Assembly: GCF_946481145.1 (NCBI RefSeq)
Contig: NZ_CAMLMJ010000024.1
Coordinates: forward strand, 1-64,000
Reading direction: 5' to 3'
Length of the DNA: 64,000 nt
Source of the DNA: an uncultured Sediminibacterium sp.
GTDB taxonomy: Bacteria > Bacteroidota > Bacteroidia > Chitinophagales > Chitinophagaceae
Shown here: one piece after another, positions 21,612 through 31,150 of the stretch
Layout: every line of letters starts with the position of its first letter
How positions within the stretch are numbered: the stretch's first letter is position 1
Made by a program: the position numbers and the translations under genes
Notes under the pieces: generated by a model
Database searches by the model: none
What the model was told of the DNA's origin: nothing
Seen by the model: the letters and a program-made list of their open reading frames with translations, nothing else

Positions 21612-23825
21612 TTAATTGGCAATAATCCGCTGCTGATACAAGGGTTGTTGCACCATATCTTTTACAGGTGTTATATAAAACATGAGGGTAGCAATGCCTG
21701 TTTTTTCTGCATGGATTACCCGAACTGTATGCGTTCCCTTACTTAGTTCCAAACGAGCCCTGTGGTGGGTATATTCATCATATTCCGTGAATTTTGGATC
21801 CCATCCATCAATTGCCAGTTTCCCATCTACAAATACCTGTACAAAATCATCGGCCGTTACAGCGATATCATACATCCCTTTTTCTGTCTCAATAGTAGTA
21901 ACGGCATCAGTCGCAAATGAATCTGCCGGTAAATTTTTACCGATTGCGCCCCACCAGGTAAAGTCTAGCTGTGGGAGTGTGTCTGATAGAATAGGGGTTG
22001 ATTGCAGCAGTTGCTGAAAATTTTCTTTGGAAAGAATAGGATCCGAATCCTGACCCCATTTAAACCAGTTTATGATCCACTGCTGTTTTGTATCGTGCTC
22101 ATCATAGCCAAACAAAGTACCACTGCTGCCTGATTTTCCAAATGCATCGGTGAAATCCGGACCTTCATATTGTAAGCTGATTTTTTTTGAAGGACTGTTT
22201 ATTATTGGCCGGGCTGTTAATGATGAGGGAAAGCTATCTGTTCCTTTCTCAATTATTTCAAAGCCATTCAGGCTTTCTATTTTCCAGGAACCTGTTTTAC
22301 CCAATACTTCGAAATGGTACTGCCCCAGGCTATCCACTTTTTTAAGCCAGAGTAATGGATACTGAAAATTATATGGCCCCCATGGTGTGATGCGGATATT
22401 GTCTTTCCCTTTTGGAAAAAGGGGTTCTGGTCTTTTTTGAACAGGTACCTGTTTTAATCGTTCATCCGGAACATAATCCATATCAAGCGGATCATCTTCA
22501 CGGGATGTGTCGATATCACTGGTTCTTTCACCTAATTTCAGGTTGGTAGTATAGGCCATTTTCTGGTTGCCACTGAATGCTACCGTATCTGTACCCATGA
22601 TATCATAAATGGTTTCATTGGCAGTGAACTGGTTAGCAGCAATCCAGTAGTTCATACTCCTGGTATCTTTTACCTGTGCATATTTCCAGTCCGCGGGTTG
22701 GGTGGCTCGGGACCAGAGTTTGATGGCGGTTTTGTCGTACAAAAAACGGTTGATGGCTATATTGATATTTTGTCCGTGCTCAATAGCTATACCAATTCTA
22801 TTAAAGGCAAAATCGTTGTCGGTAAAATCACAATCGTAGCTATAACCGCCCCAGATTCCATGGTCGCAATCCCGAATTACATTTTTCATTACCAGGTTTC
22901 TGCTGAAAGTAACTTCAACTCCGTTGGTAGGGGCGTAGGAGAAATCATTACCATAGATAAAATTATCGTTACAACCGCCCTCACCCGTATCCATTGTATG
23001 CTGACCGGCCCAAAGGAAAAACCCATCACCGCTATGTGTGGCACTGTTATAGGCGAAAATGTTGTCGTTACATTGTTCAAATACCAGGAACCCGGCACTG
23101 TCTTGCCCACGCTTGTATTTCCCATGGCTATAACCCCTCACGTTCCAATCCAGCCGGTTATGATAGAAATTATTCTGACTGCTTCGGTATAAACCGATGC
23201 CGATGCCTGAGTTAAAGGAGAAGTTATTATCGAAAACCACTGCTTTTTCGCAGCGTGTCATCATAAGTCCGCATTGCCCGCTGGTAACGGTATTATTTGA
23301 AATACGGGCATTTTTACATTGGTCGAGGTAAATACCTGCCCCATATCTTTTCCATTCTCCATGATCGTTTTTATGGTAACTCATCCAGTCGCTGATATCT
23401 TCCCTGTTCAGGTTACTTTTCAGTTCCTGGCGGTAATTATAACTCAGGTTACAGTTTTCAATGGTCAGACCTTCTACACTATCTGCCAGGATGGCGATTT
23501 TAAAGCCATGGATATTGCCATTACGGATGATAATATTTTTTGAGCCCGGTTTGATATGAAGGGCCACACCATAAAACTCGTCTGGACGGGTCATGTCATT
23601 TGAGCCTTGCAGAATGGCTTGATTTAGGTCTACCGTTATATTTTCTCCCGCAATTTCTATAAGGGCGTTACTTGCCGGACTATTCAGGTTATAGACGCCC
23701 GATTGAAAACGCGTGGAGGAAATGATCTTCATATTCCGGTAGGGGGTGGAAACCGGCAAATCCTGGGCAGTAGCTGCCAGTAATAAAATGGACCATAAAC
23801 CTGTAAACAGCGTTTTCAAAAACAT
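21612..23825 (-). CDS. Secreted right-handed parallel beta-helix protein with a C-terminal PA14-like region
   Basis: From ATG 23825 the product has 737 residues and begins with a signal peptide (MFLKTLFTGLWSILLLAATAQ). Residues of about 75-420 are repeats of the NosD/CASH beta-helix type: short strands ending in asparagine ladders such as ARISNNTVTSGQCGLMMT, AVVFDNNFSFNSGIGIGLY and NVEVTF-like turns. The last about 120 residues (EKGMYDIAVTADDFVQVFVD, DGWDPKFTEYDEYTHH, KGTHTVRVIHAEK) look like a PA14-type carbohydrate-binding domain with the metal-binding Asp-Asp. Likely an extracellular polysaccharide-binding or -degrading protein; the substrate is unknown. A 43-codon upstream extension without a signal peptide is rejected. 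Confidence 0.85.
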   Translation of the reverse strand: MFLKTLFTGLWSILLLAATAQDLPVSTPYRNMKIISSTRFQSGVYNLNSPASNALIEIAGENITVDLNQAILQGSNDMTRPDEFYGVALHIKPGSKNIIIRNGNIHGFKIAILADSVEGLTIENCNLSYNYRQELKSNLNREDISDWMSYHKNDHGEWKRYGAGIYLDQCKNARISNNTVTSGQCGLMMTRCEKAVVFDNNFSFNSGIGIGLYRSSQNNFYHNRLDWNVRGYSHGKYKRGQDSAGFLVFEQCNDNIFAYNSATHSGDGFFLWAGQHTMDTGEGGCNDNFIYGNDFSYAPTNGVEVTFSRNLVMKNVIRDCDHGIWGGYSYDCDFTDNDFAFNRIGIAIEHGQNINIAINRFLYDKTAIKLWSRATQPADWKYAQVKDTRSMNYWIAANQFTANETIYDIMGTDTVAFSGNQKMAYTTNLKLGERTSDIDTSREDDPLDMDYVPDERLKQVPVQKRPEPLFPKGKDNIRITPWGPYNFQYPLLWLKKVDSLGQYHFEVLGKTGSWKIESLNGFEIIEKGTDSFPSSLTARPIINSPSKKISLQYEGPDFTDAFGKSGSSGTLFGYDEHDTKQQWIINWFKWGQDSDPILSKENFQQLLQSTPILSDTLPQLDFTWWGAIGKNLPADSFATDAVTTIETEKGMYDIAVTADDFVQVFVDGKLAIDGWDPKFTEYDEYTHHRARLELSKGTHTVRVIHAEKTGIATLMFYITPVKDMVQQPLYQQRIIAN

Positions 23826-24026
23826 GCTTAAAACTAAGATTTTCTGAAATATAGGATGCCAAATGGCAGATTTTACACAAGCTAACTGCCAGAAACGCAT
23901 TGATATCGAGTCTATTCGGCAAGCTTTACAGTGGTAAAGGGTGGGGTATGACAATTTTTCATTTAAAAGGGGGATGGCATAATGATTGACAGTTATATCC
24001 CGATTATTAACCTGAAATCAATAGTT

Positions 24027-25937
24027 ATGGGCAAAATAATAGGCATTGACCTTGGAACAACGAATAGCTGTGTGGCCGTTATGGAAGGTAACGAGCCGGT
24101 AGTGATAGCAAATGATGAAGGACGCAGAACGACCCCTTCCGTAGTGGCATTCCTGAAAAACGGGGAGCGTAAAGTGGGAGATCCCGCCAAGCGTCAGGCC
24201 ATAACCAATCCGCAAAACACCATTACGAGTGTAAAGCGTTTTATGGGCCGCCGTCATGATGAAGTAACAGAAGAAATCAGCCACTGGAGCTATAAAGTAG
24301 CCAAAGGCGATAACAATACCGTACGTGTTGCGATCGATGATCGTTTATACACTCCGCAGGAAATCTCAGCAATGATTCTTCAGAAAATGAAGAAAACCGC
24401 TGAAGACTACCTTGGCCAGGAAGTAACAGAAGCGGTTATTACCGTTCCTGCTTATTTCAATGATGCACAGCGTCAGGCAACAAAAGAAGCCGGTGAAATT
24501 GCTGGTCTGAATGTTCGCCGTATTGTAAACGAACCAACCGCCGCGGCATTGGCTTATGGTCTGGATAAAAAACATGCTGATCAGAAGATCGCCGTGTTTG
24601 ACCTTGGTGGTGGTACATTCGATATCTCCATCCTGGAATTGGGTGATGGCGTATTTGAAGTAAAATCAACCAATGGTGATACACACCTTGGTGGTGATGA
24701 CTTCGATAAAGTGATCATGGACTGGTTAGCTGATGAGTTCAAGAGCCAGGAAGCAATTGACCTGCGCAAAGATCCAATGGCTTTACAGCGTTTGAAAGAA
24801 GCGTCTGAGAAAGCGAAGATCGAATTAAGTTCTTCTGCAGAAACAGAAATTAACCTGCCATATATTACCGCAGTAGATGGTGTGCCTAAACACCTGGTAT
24901 TAAAATTAACACGTGCTAAATTTGAAGCATTAGCAGATAATTTATTTGCCCGTTGTTTAAAACCTTGTGAAGCTGCATTGAAAGATGCAGGTTACAGTAC
25001 TTCTCAAATTGATGAAGTGATCCTGGTAGGAGGTTCAACCCGTATCCCTAAAGTACAGGAGATCGTAGAGAAATTCTTTGGTAAAAAACCTAATCGTGGT
25101 GTTAACCCCGATGAAGTAGTAGCCGTTGGTGCCGCTATCCAGGGTGCAGTATTAACCGGAGAAGTGAAAGATGTATTGTTGCTTGATGTAACGCCACTAG
25201 GACTTGGTATTGAAACCATGGGTAGTGTTATGACGGTGATGATTCCTTCAAATACAACGATCCCAACCAAGAAGACAGAAGTATTTTCAACAGCCAGTGA
25301 TAATCAGCCAGGCGTACAGATTCATGTACTACAGGGTGAGCGTCCGATGGCTAACCAGAATAAGAGCCTGGGTATCTTTAACCTGGATGGTATTCCACCA
25401 GCCCCAAGAGGTGTACCACAAATTGAAGTAACATTTGATATAGATGCTAATGGCATCCTGCATGTAAGTGCGAAAGATAAGGGTACAGGTAAAGAACAGA
25501 AGATTCGTATTGAAGCTGGTAGTGGTTTGAGTAAAGAAGAGATTGAAAAAATGAAAGCAGAAGCGAAAGCTAATGAAGCGAGTGATAAAGAAGCACGTGA
25601 TAAGGTAGAAAAACTCAACCAGGCCGATAGCTTAATTTTCCAAACAGAGAAACAATTCAAAGAGTTTGGAGATAAAATCCCTGAAGATAAAAAAGCACCA
25701 ATCGAAGCGGCTCTTACTAAACTGAAAGAAGCGCATAAAAATCAGGATATTGCCGCTGTAGATGCTGCAATGACGGAGATGAATACCGCCTGGACCGCAG
25801 CTAGTGAAGAAATTTACAAAGCACAGCAGGCAGCAGGAGCACAACCGGGAGCCGAAGCTCAGCCTGGTGCTGGTGACGCAAGCGGTGCTGCAAAAAATGA
25901 TACTGTTGAAGACGCGCAATTTGAAGAAGTGAAATAA
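24027..25937 (+). CDS. dnaK: Molecular chaperone DnaK (Hsp70)
   Basis: 636 residues from ATG 24027 ([20 protein letters not shown]). ATPase domain motifs: [40 protein letters not shown] and [13 protein letters not shown]; substrate-binding domain from about residue 385 ([15 protein letters not shown]) and a C-terminal lid ending in the conserved [13 protein letters not shown]-driven folding of nascent and stress-damaged proteins. An upstream frame extension to 23982 is not conserved DnaK sequence and is rejected. No dnaJ or grpE is adjacent and no CIRCE box was seen. A strong terminator follows. Confidence 0.98.
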   Translation: MGKIIGIDLGTTNSCVAVMEGNEPVVIANDEGRRTTPSVVAFLKNGERKVGDPAKRQAITNPQNTITSVKRFMGRRHDEVTEEISHWSYKVAKGDNNTVRVAIDDRLYTPQEISAMILQKMKKTAEDYLGQEVTEAVITVPAYFNDAQRQATKEAGEIAGLNVRRIVNEPTAAALAYGLDKKHADQKIAVFDLGGGTFDISILELGDGVFEVKSTNGDTHLGGDDFDKVIMDWLADEFKSQEAIDLRKDPMALQRLKEASEKAKIELSSSAETEINLPYITAVDGVPKHLVLKLTRAKFEALADNLFARCLKPCEAALKDAGYSTSQIDEVILVGGSTRIPKVQEIVEKFFGKKPNRGVNPDEVVAVGAAIQGAVLTGEVKDVLLLDVTPLGLGIETMGSVMTVMIPSNTTIPTKKTEVFSTASDNQPGVQIHVLQGERPMANQNKSLGIFNLDGIPPAPRGVPQIEVTFDIDANGILHVSAKDKGTGKEQKIRIEAGSGLSKEEIEKMKAEAKANEASDKEARDKVEKLNQADSLIFQTEKQFKEFGDKIPEDKKAPIEAALTKLKEAHKNQDIAAVDAAMTEMNTAWTAASEEIYKAQQAAGAQPGAEAQPGAGDASGAAKNDTVEDAQFEEVK

Positions 25938-25960
25938 GAGAATCTTAATTATTTTGTCAA

Positions 25961-25990
25961 GGCCCCGTTTAGAAAAACGGGGCCTTTTTT
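25961..25990 (+). terminator. Rho-independent terminator of dnaK
   Basis: GGCCCCGTTT, AGAA, AAACGGGGCC then TTTTTT: a 10-base G+C-rich stem and T-run 23 bases after the stop codon. Confidence 0.93.
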
Positions 25991-26015
25991 ATGGTTCCTG
26001 TATATGAGAGAATTT

Positions 26016-26213
26016 TTACTGTTTCTTTTTTTTCGCTGGTTGCGGGTTATCGGTATTTAGTATTTGGTATTTCTCTGCCGGACTTAATCTGTCCCACCAA
26101 CCGCGGGCGGTCTCACCAAAAAGTAGTCTGGCTTTTAGTTCCATGAACAATAATTCACTTTCAGTGAAAACCCTTTTTTTGATCTGAGGTGTAAGGATGG
26201 GAGATTGATACAT
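26016..26213 (-). CDS. Small hypothetical protein (65 aa)
   Basis: A 65-codon frame convergent with dnaK. The middle, ELKARLLFGETARGWWDRLS, then PAEKYQILNT, is amphipathic and helical with a WW pair, and the C-terminus is lysine-rich (PAKKKKQ). The amino-acid pattern looks like a genuine protein rather than a shadow frame. No domain was recognised, and function is unknown. Confidence 0.5.
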   Translation of the reverse strand: MYQSPILTPQIKKRVFTESELLFMELKARLLFGETARGWWDRLSPAEKYQILNTDNPQPAKKKKQ

Positions 26214-26308
26214 GTTTGTTTATTTCCCCAAAACTATTTGCAAATAGGGAGAGATGGAACAAGGGGGGATGAACTGCGTAGAAATACAGGGTGGATTTAC
26301 GTTTATAT

Positions 26309-26368
26309 TTATTGCCACTGAGAGCACAGAAATACACAGAAGTATTTAGTGCTCTCAGTGGCAATAAA
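26309..26368. repeat. Family A palindrome
   Basis: TATTGCCACTGAGAGCACAG on the left and TAGTGCTCTCAGTGGCAATA on the right, loop about 20 bases. It lies behind the RlmK-like gene and in front of the 65-codon frame. Confidence 0.7.
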
Positions 26369-26408
26369 CATTCAACTAATAAAACAAGCTTAATCTTTCA
26401 AGAAAACA

Positions 26409-27359
26409 TCACTTCGTAATTCTATAACACCATCTTTTTAATTTCCCCTCAAAATCGAAGGGAGTAGTGGCTTTGGTAATATCTTTTATATCAGCAGCTT
26501 TAATCGCAGCCTCATCTAATATAAATTTTGTGAAGTTAGTGCTGAAAAAGAGGATGCCTCCGGTTGTCATGGCAGCCAAAACATCATTGATGAGTTCAAC
26601 ATGATCGCGTTGGATGTCTAAGAAGTCTTTCATGCGTTTACTATTGCTGAAAGTAGGAGGGTCCATGATTACCAGGTCGAAGCTATTGGGTTGTAAAGTT
26701 TTCAGGTATTGTTTCACATCAGCATGTACAAAAAAGTATTTGTCTTTATCCTTGAATCGGTTGATCACCATATGATCTTCTGCCCAATTGAGATAGGTTT
26801 TTGATAAGTCAACAGAAGTGACCGATGATGCACCACCCGAAGCTGTGTACACTGAAAAAGAACCGGTGTAACAGAATAAATTCAAAACCCTTTTATCGGC
26901 AGCTATTTCTTTCGCCATCTGCCTGGTAATCCGATGATCGAGAAATAAGCCGGTATCGAGATAATCAGCAAGGTTCACCAAAAACTTGAGTCCGTTTTCT
27001 TCAACGGTAAAGAATTCTTTTTTACTGTCTAATTTCTCATACTGCTCATCTTTATGCGACATTCTTTTGCGCTGCCGCACAAAAATGGAAGCGGGTTTAA
27101 TAGCCGTAATTTCCGAAATGATACCAATACATTCATCCATCCATGCGTCATGCTCTTCGTCGGTCATGCCATGTCGGCGCAGGTATTCTGCCAGGTATAT
27201 TTTGTCTTCATAAAACTCGATCGCAAAAGGAAATTCAGGTAAATCGTGGTCGTATACACGATAACAGGTAATGCCCATTCTCCTGGCTTGCTTATGACGG
27301 TGTTTGTACACTTTCGATAAGCGATTACGAAACATCTCCAGTTTAGGGTTCTCAGACAT
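26409..27359 (-). CDS. RlmK-like 23S rRNA (guanine) methyltransferase
   Basis: 316 residues from ATG 27359. The sequence closely follows the C-terminal (RlmK) half of the E. coli fused RlmKL protein: FRNRLSKVYKHRHKQARRMG, then CYRVYDHDLPEFPFAI, NLADYLDTGLFLDHR, VLNLFCYTGSFSVYTA (SAM-binding glycine loop), IMDPPTFSNSKRMKDF (DPPTF catalytic motif) and GGILFFSTNFTKF. RlmK makes m7G2069 in 23S rRNA; I assign it by this resemblance. It is a stand-alone RlmK without the RlmL half. A 16-codon upstream extension is less likely than the conserved start. Confidence 0.88.
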   Translation of the reverse strand: MSENPKLEMFRNRLSKVYKHRHKQARRMGITCYRVYDHDLPEFPFAIEFYEDKIYLAEYLRRHGMTDEEHDAWMDECIGIISEITAIKPASIFVRQRKRMSHKDEQYEKLDSKKEFFTVEENGLKFLVNLADYLDTGLFLDHRITRQMAKEIAADKRVLNLFCYTGSFSVYTASGGASSVTSVDLSKTYLNWAEDHMVINRFKDKDKYFFVHADVKQYLKTLQPNSFDLVIMDPPTFSNSKRMKDFLDIQRDHVELINDVLAAMTTGGILFFSTNFTKFILDEAAIKAADIKDITKATTPFDFEGKLKRWCYRITK

Positions 27360-27392
27360 GTGGCAAAGATAATGGGATTGGAGTCTGGTAAA

Positions 27393-27615
27393 AAAGCCTC
27401 TAGCCATTAGCTTCTAGCTTCTAGCTTTTTTGCTATGTGGGCCATCAACAAATATAATGGCGACAATTAAAAATTTCTTTAAAGTAGATTTTTTACAAAA
27501 CAAATTCGCAGGACTTGTAATATATTCAAGTCAAAGCAGATGATCTAAAATGACCACTAATCAGGCTAGCAGCTAGCGGCTAGAAGCTCGCAGCCCAATT
27601 CCCCACCAATACCAT
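27393..27615. repeat. Family C dispersed element, single copy
   Basis: Contains AGCTTCTAGCTTCTAGC words, TTTTTTGCTAT, TTACAAAACAAATTCGCAGG, ATATATTCAAGTCAAAGCAG and GGCTAGCAGCTAGCGGCTAG, in the same order as one arm of the pair at 7918-8398. It sits between divergent genes, so it must also hold the promoters of both. Confidence 0.7.
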
Positions 27616-27693
27616 GGCTGTTCAGCCATTCAAGGAATTTACTGCCAAAAACAAGCCGATTGGTTTATATTTAAAACCCAAAAATCAAACTGC

Positions 27694-29325
27694 ATGCGAA
27701 AACTTATGATCACAACACTGTTGTGTTGGGTGGCTGCCAGTATCAGTGCCCAGGACTACAGTAATGCGGCAGAACAGGCAAACCGGCTCAATGTATTGAG
27801 CAAAGCCTATCCGCAACTCACTTCACTTAAGTCGCTAACCAAAACAAATGGCGGTAAAGACATCTGGTTATTAACCATTGGTACGGGTAAAACCGAAACC
27901 AAGCCAGCTATTGCTGTCATTGGCGGCGTGGAAGGTAATCACCTGCTGGGCACAGAACTGGCTATCGGTTTTGCAGAACAGTTATTAAAAGGTTCAGGTA
28001 GCGATAGTATTAAAGCCCTTTTGAACCGTACTACCTACTATGTATTTCCAAATATGAGTCCCGACGCTATGGAGCAGTATTTCAGCAAACTGAAAGCAGA
28101 CAGAACAGGTAATGCTACAGTTACTGATGACGACCGTGATGGCAAAACAAATGAAGACGGATGGGACGATCTTGATGGAAATGGTAAAATAACTTTTCTC
28201 CGCGTAGAATCGGTTACAGGCGATTATAAACTTCATCCAGATGATGCCCGTGTACTGGTGAAAGCAGATATCAGCAAAGGGGAAAAAGGAAAGTATAAAT
28301 TATTACCCGAAGGTATTGATAACGATAAAGACGGCTTATTTAATGAAGATGGGGAAGGTGGTATTGCCTTCAATAAAAACCTCACCTATCAGCATAAAAC
28401 TTTTGCAACAGGCGCAGGTGAGTTCCCTGCCAGCGAAAAAGAAACAAGGGCCATGCTCGATTTTCTTTACGATGCATTTAATGTTTATGCCGTTGTAAGT
28501 TTTGGATCAAATAATAACCTGTCAACACCGATTAACTATAATCCCGGTGCAGCTAACCAACGTATTGTTGCAGGTTTATTGGAACCAGATGCTAAAGTGA
28601 ATGGTATGGTAAGCGAAATGTACAATAAAGTAACAGGTACAAAAGATGCCCCTAAGAATAATGTTACAGGTGGCGATGTACTATCATGGGGGTATTTCCA
28701 TTTTGGTCGCTATAGCTTCAGTACACCAGGATGGTGGGTGCCCAAAACCAAACCTGATACGACTAAAAAAGAAAAAGCATTTACCATAGAAGATCCTACT
28801 GCAAATTATTTGCGCTGGGCATCGCAACAAGGTATCACCAATACATTTACAGAATGGAAAACAATTCAGCATCCTGATTATCCCGGACAAAAAGTGGAAG
28901 TAGGGGGAGTTGATCCTTATGTTCTGAATAACCCTCCTTATAAAATGGTGGATGCAGTGGTTAAAACTCATACAGCTTTTCTCGTTAAGCTGGCTGGCTA
29001 TCAACCTGAGATTGATGTAATAAACCTGAAAACCGAAAAACTCGCAAATGGATTAACACGTATCAGTCTTGATGTAGTGAATAAAGGAAATTTGTCTACA
29101 CATACCAAACTTGGTGAAAGAAACTATTTCCTCAAAAAAGTAAAAGTGGCGATACAAACAAATGATAAACAGGAAATCATTGGTGGCAGAAAAATTCAAC
29201 TACTCAGTAGCTTAGATCCTAATGAGTCTAACTCATTTAGCTGGGTGGTAAAAGGTACAGGTAAGATTACGGTAGAAGCTGGTTGTCCTACCGCAGGTAC
29301 CAAAACCATTGAGATTAATCTTTGA
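27694..29325 (+). CDS. Secreted M14-like protein with altered zinc and catalytic residues (probable pseudopeptidase)
   Basis: 543 residues with a signal peptide (MRKLMITTLLCWVAASISAQ). It aligns in segments with its downstream neighbour, a zinc carboxypeptidase, but the zinc HxxE is read as Glu80-Gly-Asn-His83 (order swapped), the third zinc His is Gly271 (VVSFGSNNNL) and the catalytic Glu position reads FSTPGWW (Gly346 or so). Two DxDxDG calcium-binding-like motifs (DDDRDGKTNEDG, DNDKDGLFNEDG) are inserted. It probably folds like an M14 domain but is unlikely to cleave peptides; a binding or partner role is inferred. Signal-peptide frame with the tandem paralogue only 20 bases downstream, hence cotranscribed. 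Confidence 0.85.
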   Translation: MRKLMITTLLCWVAASISAQDYSNAAEQANRLNVLSKAYPQLTSLKSLTKTNGGKDIWLLTIGTGKTETKPAIAVIGGVEGNHLLGTELAIGFAEQLLKGSGSDSIKALLNRTTYYVFPNMSPDAMEQYFSKLKADRTGNATVTDDDRDGKTNEDGWDDLDGNGKITFLRVESVTGDYKLHPDDARVLVKADISKGEKGKYKLLPEGIDNDKDGLFNEDGEGGIAFNKNLTYQHKTFATGAGEFPASEKETRAMLDFLYDAFNVYAVVSFGSNNNLSTPINYNPGAANQRIVAGLLEPDAKVNGMVSEMYNKVTGTKDAPKNNVTGGDVLSWGYFHFGRYSFSTPGWWVPKTKPDTTKKEKAFTIEDPTANYLRWASQQGITNTFTEWKTIQHPDYPGQKVEVGGVDPYVLNNPPYKMVDAVVKTHTAFLVKLAGYQPEIDVINLKTEKLANGLTRISLDVVNKGNLSTHTKLGERNYFLKKVKVAIQTNDKQEIIGGRKIQLLSSLDPNESNSFSWVVKGTGKITVEAGCPTAGTKTIEINL

Positions 29326-29345
29326 TCACCACAAATCATTTCAAC

Positions 29346-31094
29346 ATGAAAAAAATATTTCTGAAAATAATAGCATCAGTACTCGTACTAAGTTCGGGTC
29401 TGTTTGTACAGGCACAGTTGCCTGGCCAGGTGTTTAAGGCAGCAGGTTCTCCGGCTAATCCGAAAGTAACCGTAACCTGGAATCGTTATTATGACCATGC
29501 CGGCATAAGTGAAATTTGTAAGAAAATAGCAGCGGCATATCCAGACCTGGTAAAACTGCAATCGATCGGTAAATCGTATGAAGGACGTGATCTGTGGTGT
29601 TTAACTATTACCGATTTCAAAAAAGGGGGCAATGCCGACAAAAAGCCAGGCATGTATATCGATGGTAATATTCACTCCAATGAAATTCAAGGTGCAGAAT
29701 TTGCACTTTATACAGCATGGTACCTTACGGAATCTTTTGGTGATACCAAATTCATACAGGAACTACTGGAAGATAAAGTGTTTTATATCGTTCCAACGAT
29801 TAACCCGGATGCACGTGATAGTTACATGCACAAACCCAACACCGGCAGTTCACCACGCTCAGGTGTAATACCGGTAGATAATGATGGCGATGGCTTGGTA
29901 AATGAAGATAGTTATGATGATATCAATAATGATGGGCATATAACGATGATGCGCAGAAAAAATCCGAATGGCCGCTGGAAAGTAGATCCTAAAGACCCGC
30001 GCAATATGATTCAGGTTGGGCCGGATGAAAAAGGCGATTATGAATTGTTGGGTATTGAAGGAATTGACAACGATGGCGACGGTCGTGTAAACGAAGATGG
30101 TTACACATTCGAGTACGATCCCAATCGCGACTGGGGTTGGGGATGGCAGCCAAACTATATACAAAACGGTGCCTACAAATATCCATTCTCACTGCCTGAA
30201 AACAGGGCTGTAATGGAGTTTGTTATGAAACACCCCAATATCGCTGCAGCACAGTCTTTTCATAATGCCGGTGGTATGATCTTACGCGGTCCAGGCGGAC
30301 AGGAAGATGTAGGCACGTATAACCAGCAGGATATAGCTGTTTACGATGCTATTGCTAAAAAAGGAGAGGAACTGATACCCGGTTATAAATATCTGGTGGT
30401 ATATAAAGATCTCTACTCAGCTTATGGTGGCGAATTAGACTGGTTCTATGCGGGCCGAGGTATCTATACCTATTCGAATGAACTTTGGACGCCATACCTC
30501 ATGTATATGCGTGATGCTACACGCGATCCGTTCGACAATGCCAGCTACAGTTTCGATCGTTACCTGTTGTTCCAGGATGCATTTGTTCCCTGGACAGAAT
30601 ACGATCATCCTCAATACGGTAAAATAGAAGTAGGTGGGATGAAGAAAAATTTCGGACGTGCACACCCCGGTTTTTTGTTGGAATCAGATGCACACCGCAA
30701 TATGGCATTCAGTATCTACCATAGTTATCATACGCCAAAACTCAGCGTTTACGAAATCACTGAAAAAGACCTGGGTGATGGATTGAAAGAGGTAACAGCG
30801 GTTATTACCAATAGCAGACTGATGCCAACACATAGCAGTCAGGATACCAAGAACAAAATCGAAAGACCGGATTATATTACCTTAACCACATCCGGTAAAA
30901 TTGTTTCGGCCATGCAGGTAGAGAACCGCGATCTTAATCTCAGCAGGGAGCAGGAACAAAACCCAGCAACCATTGAAGTGGCCAATATACCCGGCCTCGG
31001 ATCAGTTACTGTAAAATGGATTGTTCAGGGTGGTGGTAAATACACCGTAACCGTAGACAGTAAAAAAGGCGGAACTATATCCGCCTCTAAATAA
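29346..31094 (+). CDS. Secreted M14-family zinc carboxypeptidase
   Basis: 582 residues from ATG 29346, with a signal peptide (KKIFLKIIASVLVLSSGLFV, cleaved near VQAQ). Zinc ligands His110 and Glu113 (GNIHSNEIQG) and His306 (QSFHNAGGM), and catalytic Glu379 (YSNELWTP), are all present. Calcium-type motifs DNDGDGLVNEDS and DNDGDGRVNEDG lie between the second and third ligands. Removes C-terminal residues from extracellular peptides. It follows the inactive-looking paralogue with a 20-base gap and the same expanded architecture. A TTG 24 bases upstream overlaps the preceding gene and is rejected as a start. A bidirectional terminator follows. Confidence 0.92.
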   Translation: MKKIFLKIIASVLVLSSGLFVQAQLPGQVFKAAGSPANPKVTVTWNRYYDHAGISEICKKIAAAYPDLVKLQSIGKSYEGRDLWCLTITDFKKGGNADKKPGMYIDGNIHSNEIQGAEFALYTAWYLTESFGDTKFIQELLEDKVFYIVPTINPDARDSYMHKPNTGSSPRSGVIPVDNDGDGLVNEDSYDDINNDGHITMMRRKNPNGRWKVDPKDPRNMIQVGPDEKGDYELLGIEGIDNDGDGRVNEDGYTFEYDPNRDWGWGWQPNYIQNGAYKYPFSLPENRAVMEFVMKHPNIAAAQSFHNAGGMILRGPGGQEDVGTYNQQDIAVYDAIAKKGEELIPGYKYLVVYKDLYSAYGGELDWFYAGRGIYTYSNELWTPYLMYMRDATRDPFDNASYSFDRYLLFQDAFVPWTEYDHPQYGKIEVGGMKKNFGRAHPGFLLESDAHRNMAFSIYHSYHTPKLSVYEITEKDLGDGLKEVTAVITNSRLMPTHSSQDTKNKIERPDYITLTTSGKIVSAMQVENRDLNLSREQEQNPATIEVANIPGLGSVTVKWIVQGGGKYTVTVDSKKGGTISASK

Positions 31095-31099
31095 TCTTT

Positions 31100-31149
31100 A
31101 TTAATCTGTGAATCTGTGGCAAAAAATACAGCCACAGATTCACAGATTA
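31100..31149. terminator. Bidirectional terminator between convergent M14 and aminotransferase genes
   Basis: AATCTGTGAATCTGTGGC, a loop of AAAAAATACA, then GCCACAGATTCACAGATT: 18-base perfect arms with A/T-rich flanks on both sides. Confidence 0.85.
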
Positions 31150-31150
31150 T

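Noticed and set aside
22698..23192. Plus-strand frame of 164 codons opposite the beta-helix gene
   Set aside because: A shadow of the regular codon pattern of the beta-helix repeats on the other strand.
23982..24026. N-terminal extension of DnaK
   Set aside because: DnaK proteins start at [12 protein letters not shown]; the extension has no conserved sequence.
23840..24026. CIRCE or HrcA operator before dnaK
   Set aside because: No TTAGCACTC-9-GAGTGCTAA inverted repeat is present.
26161..26364. Minus-strand frame including a family A palindrome
   Set aside because: Most of it is repeat sequence (CALSGNKYK is the typical translation of family A words).
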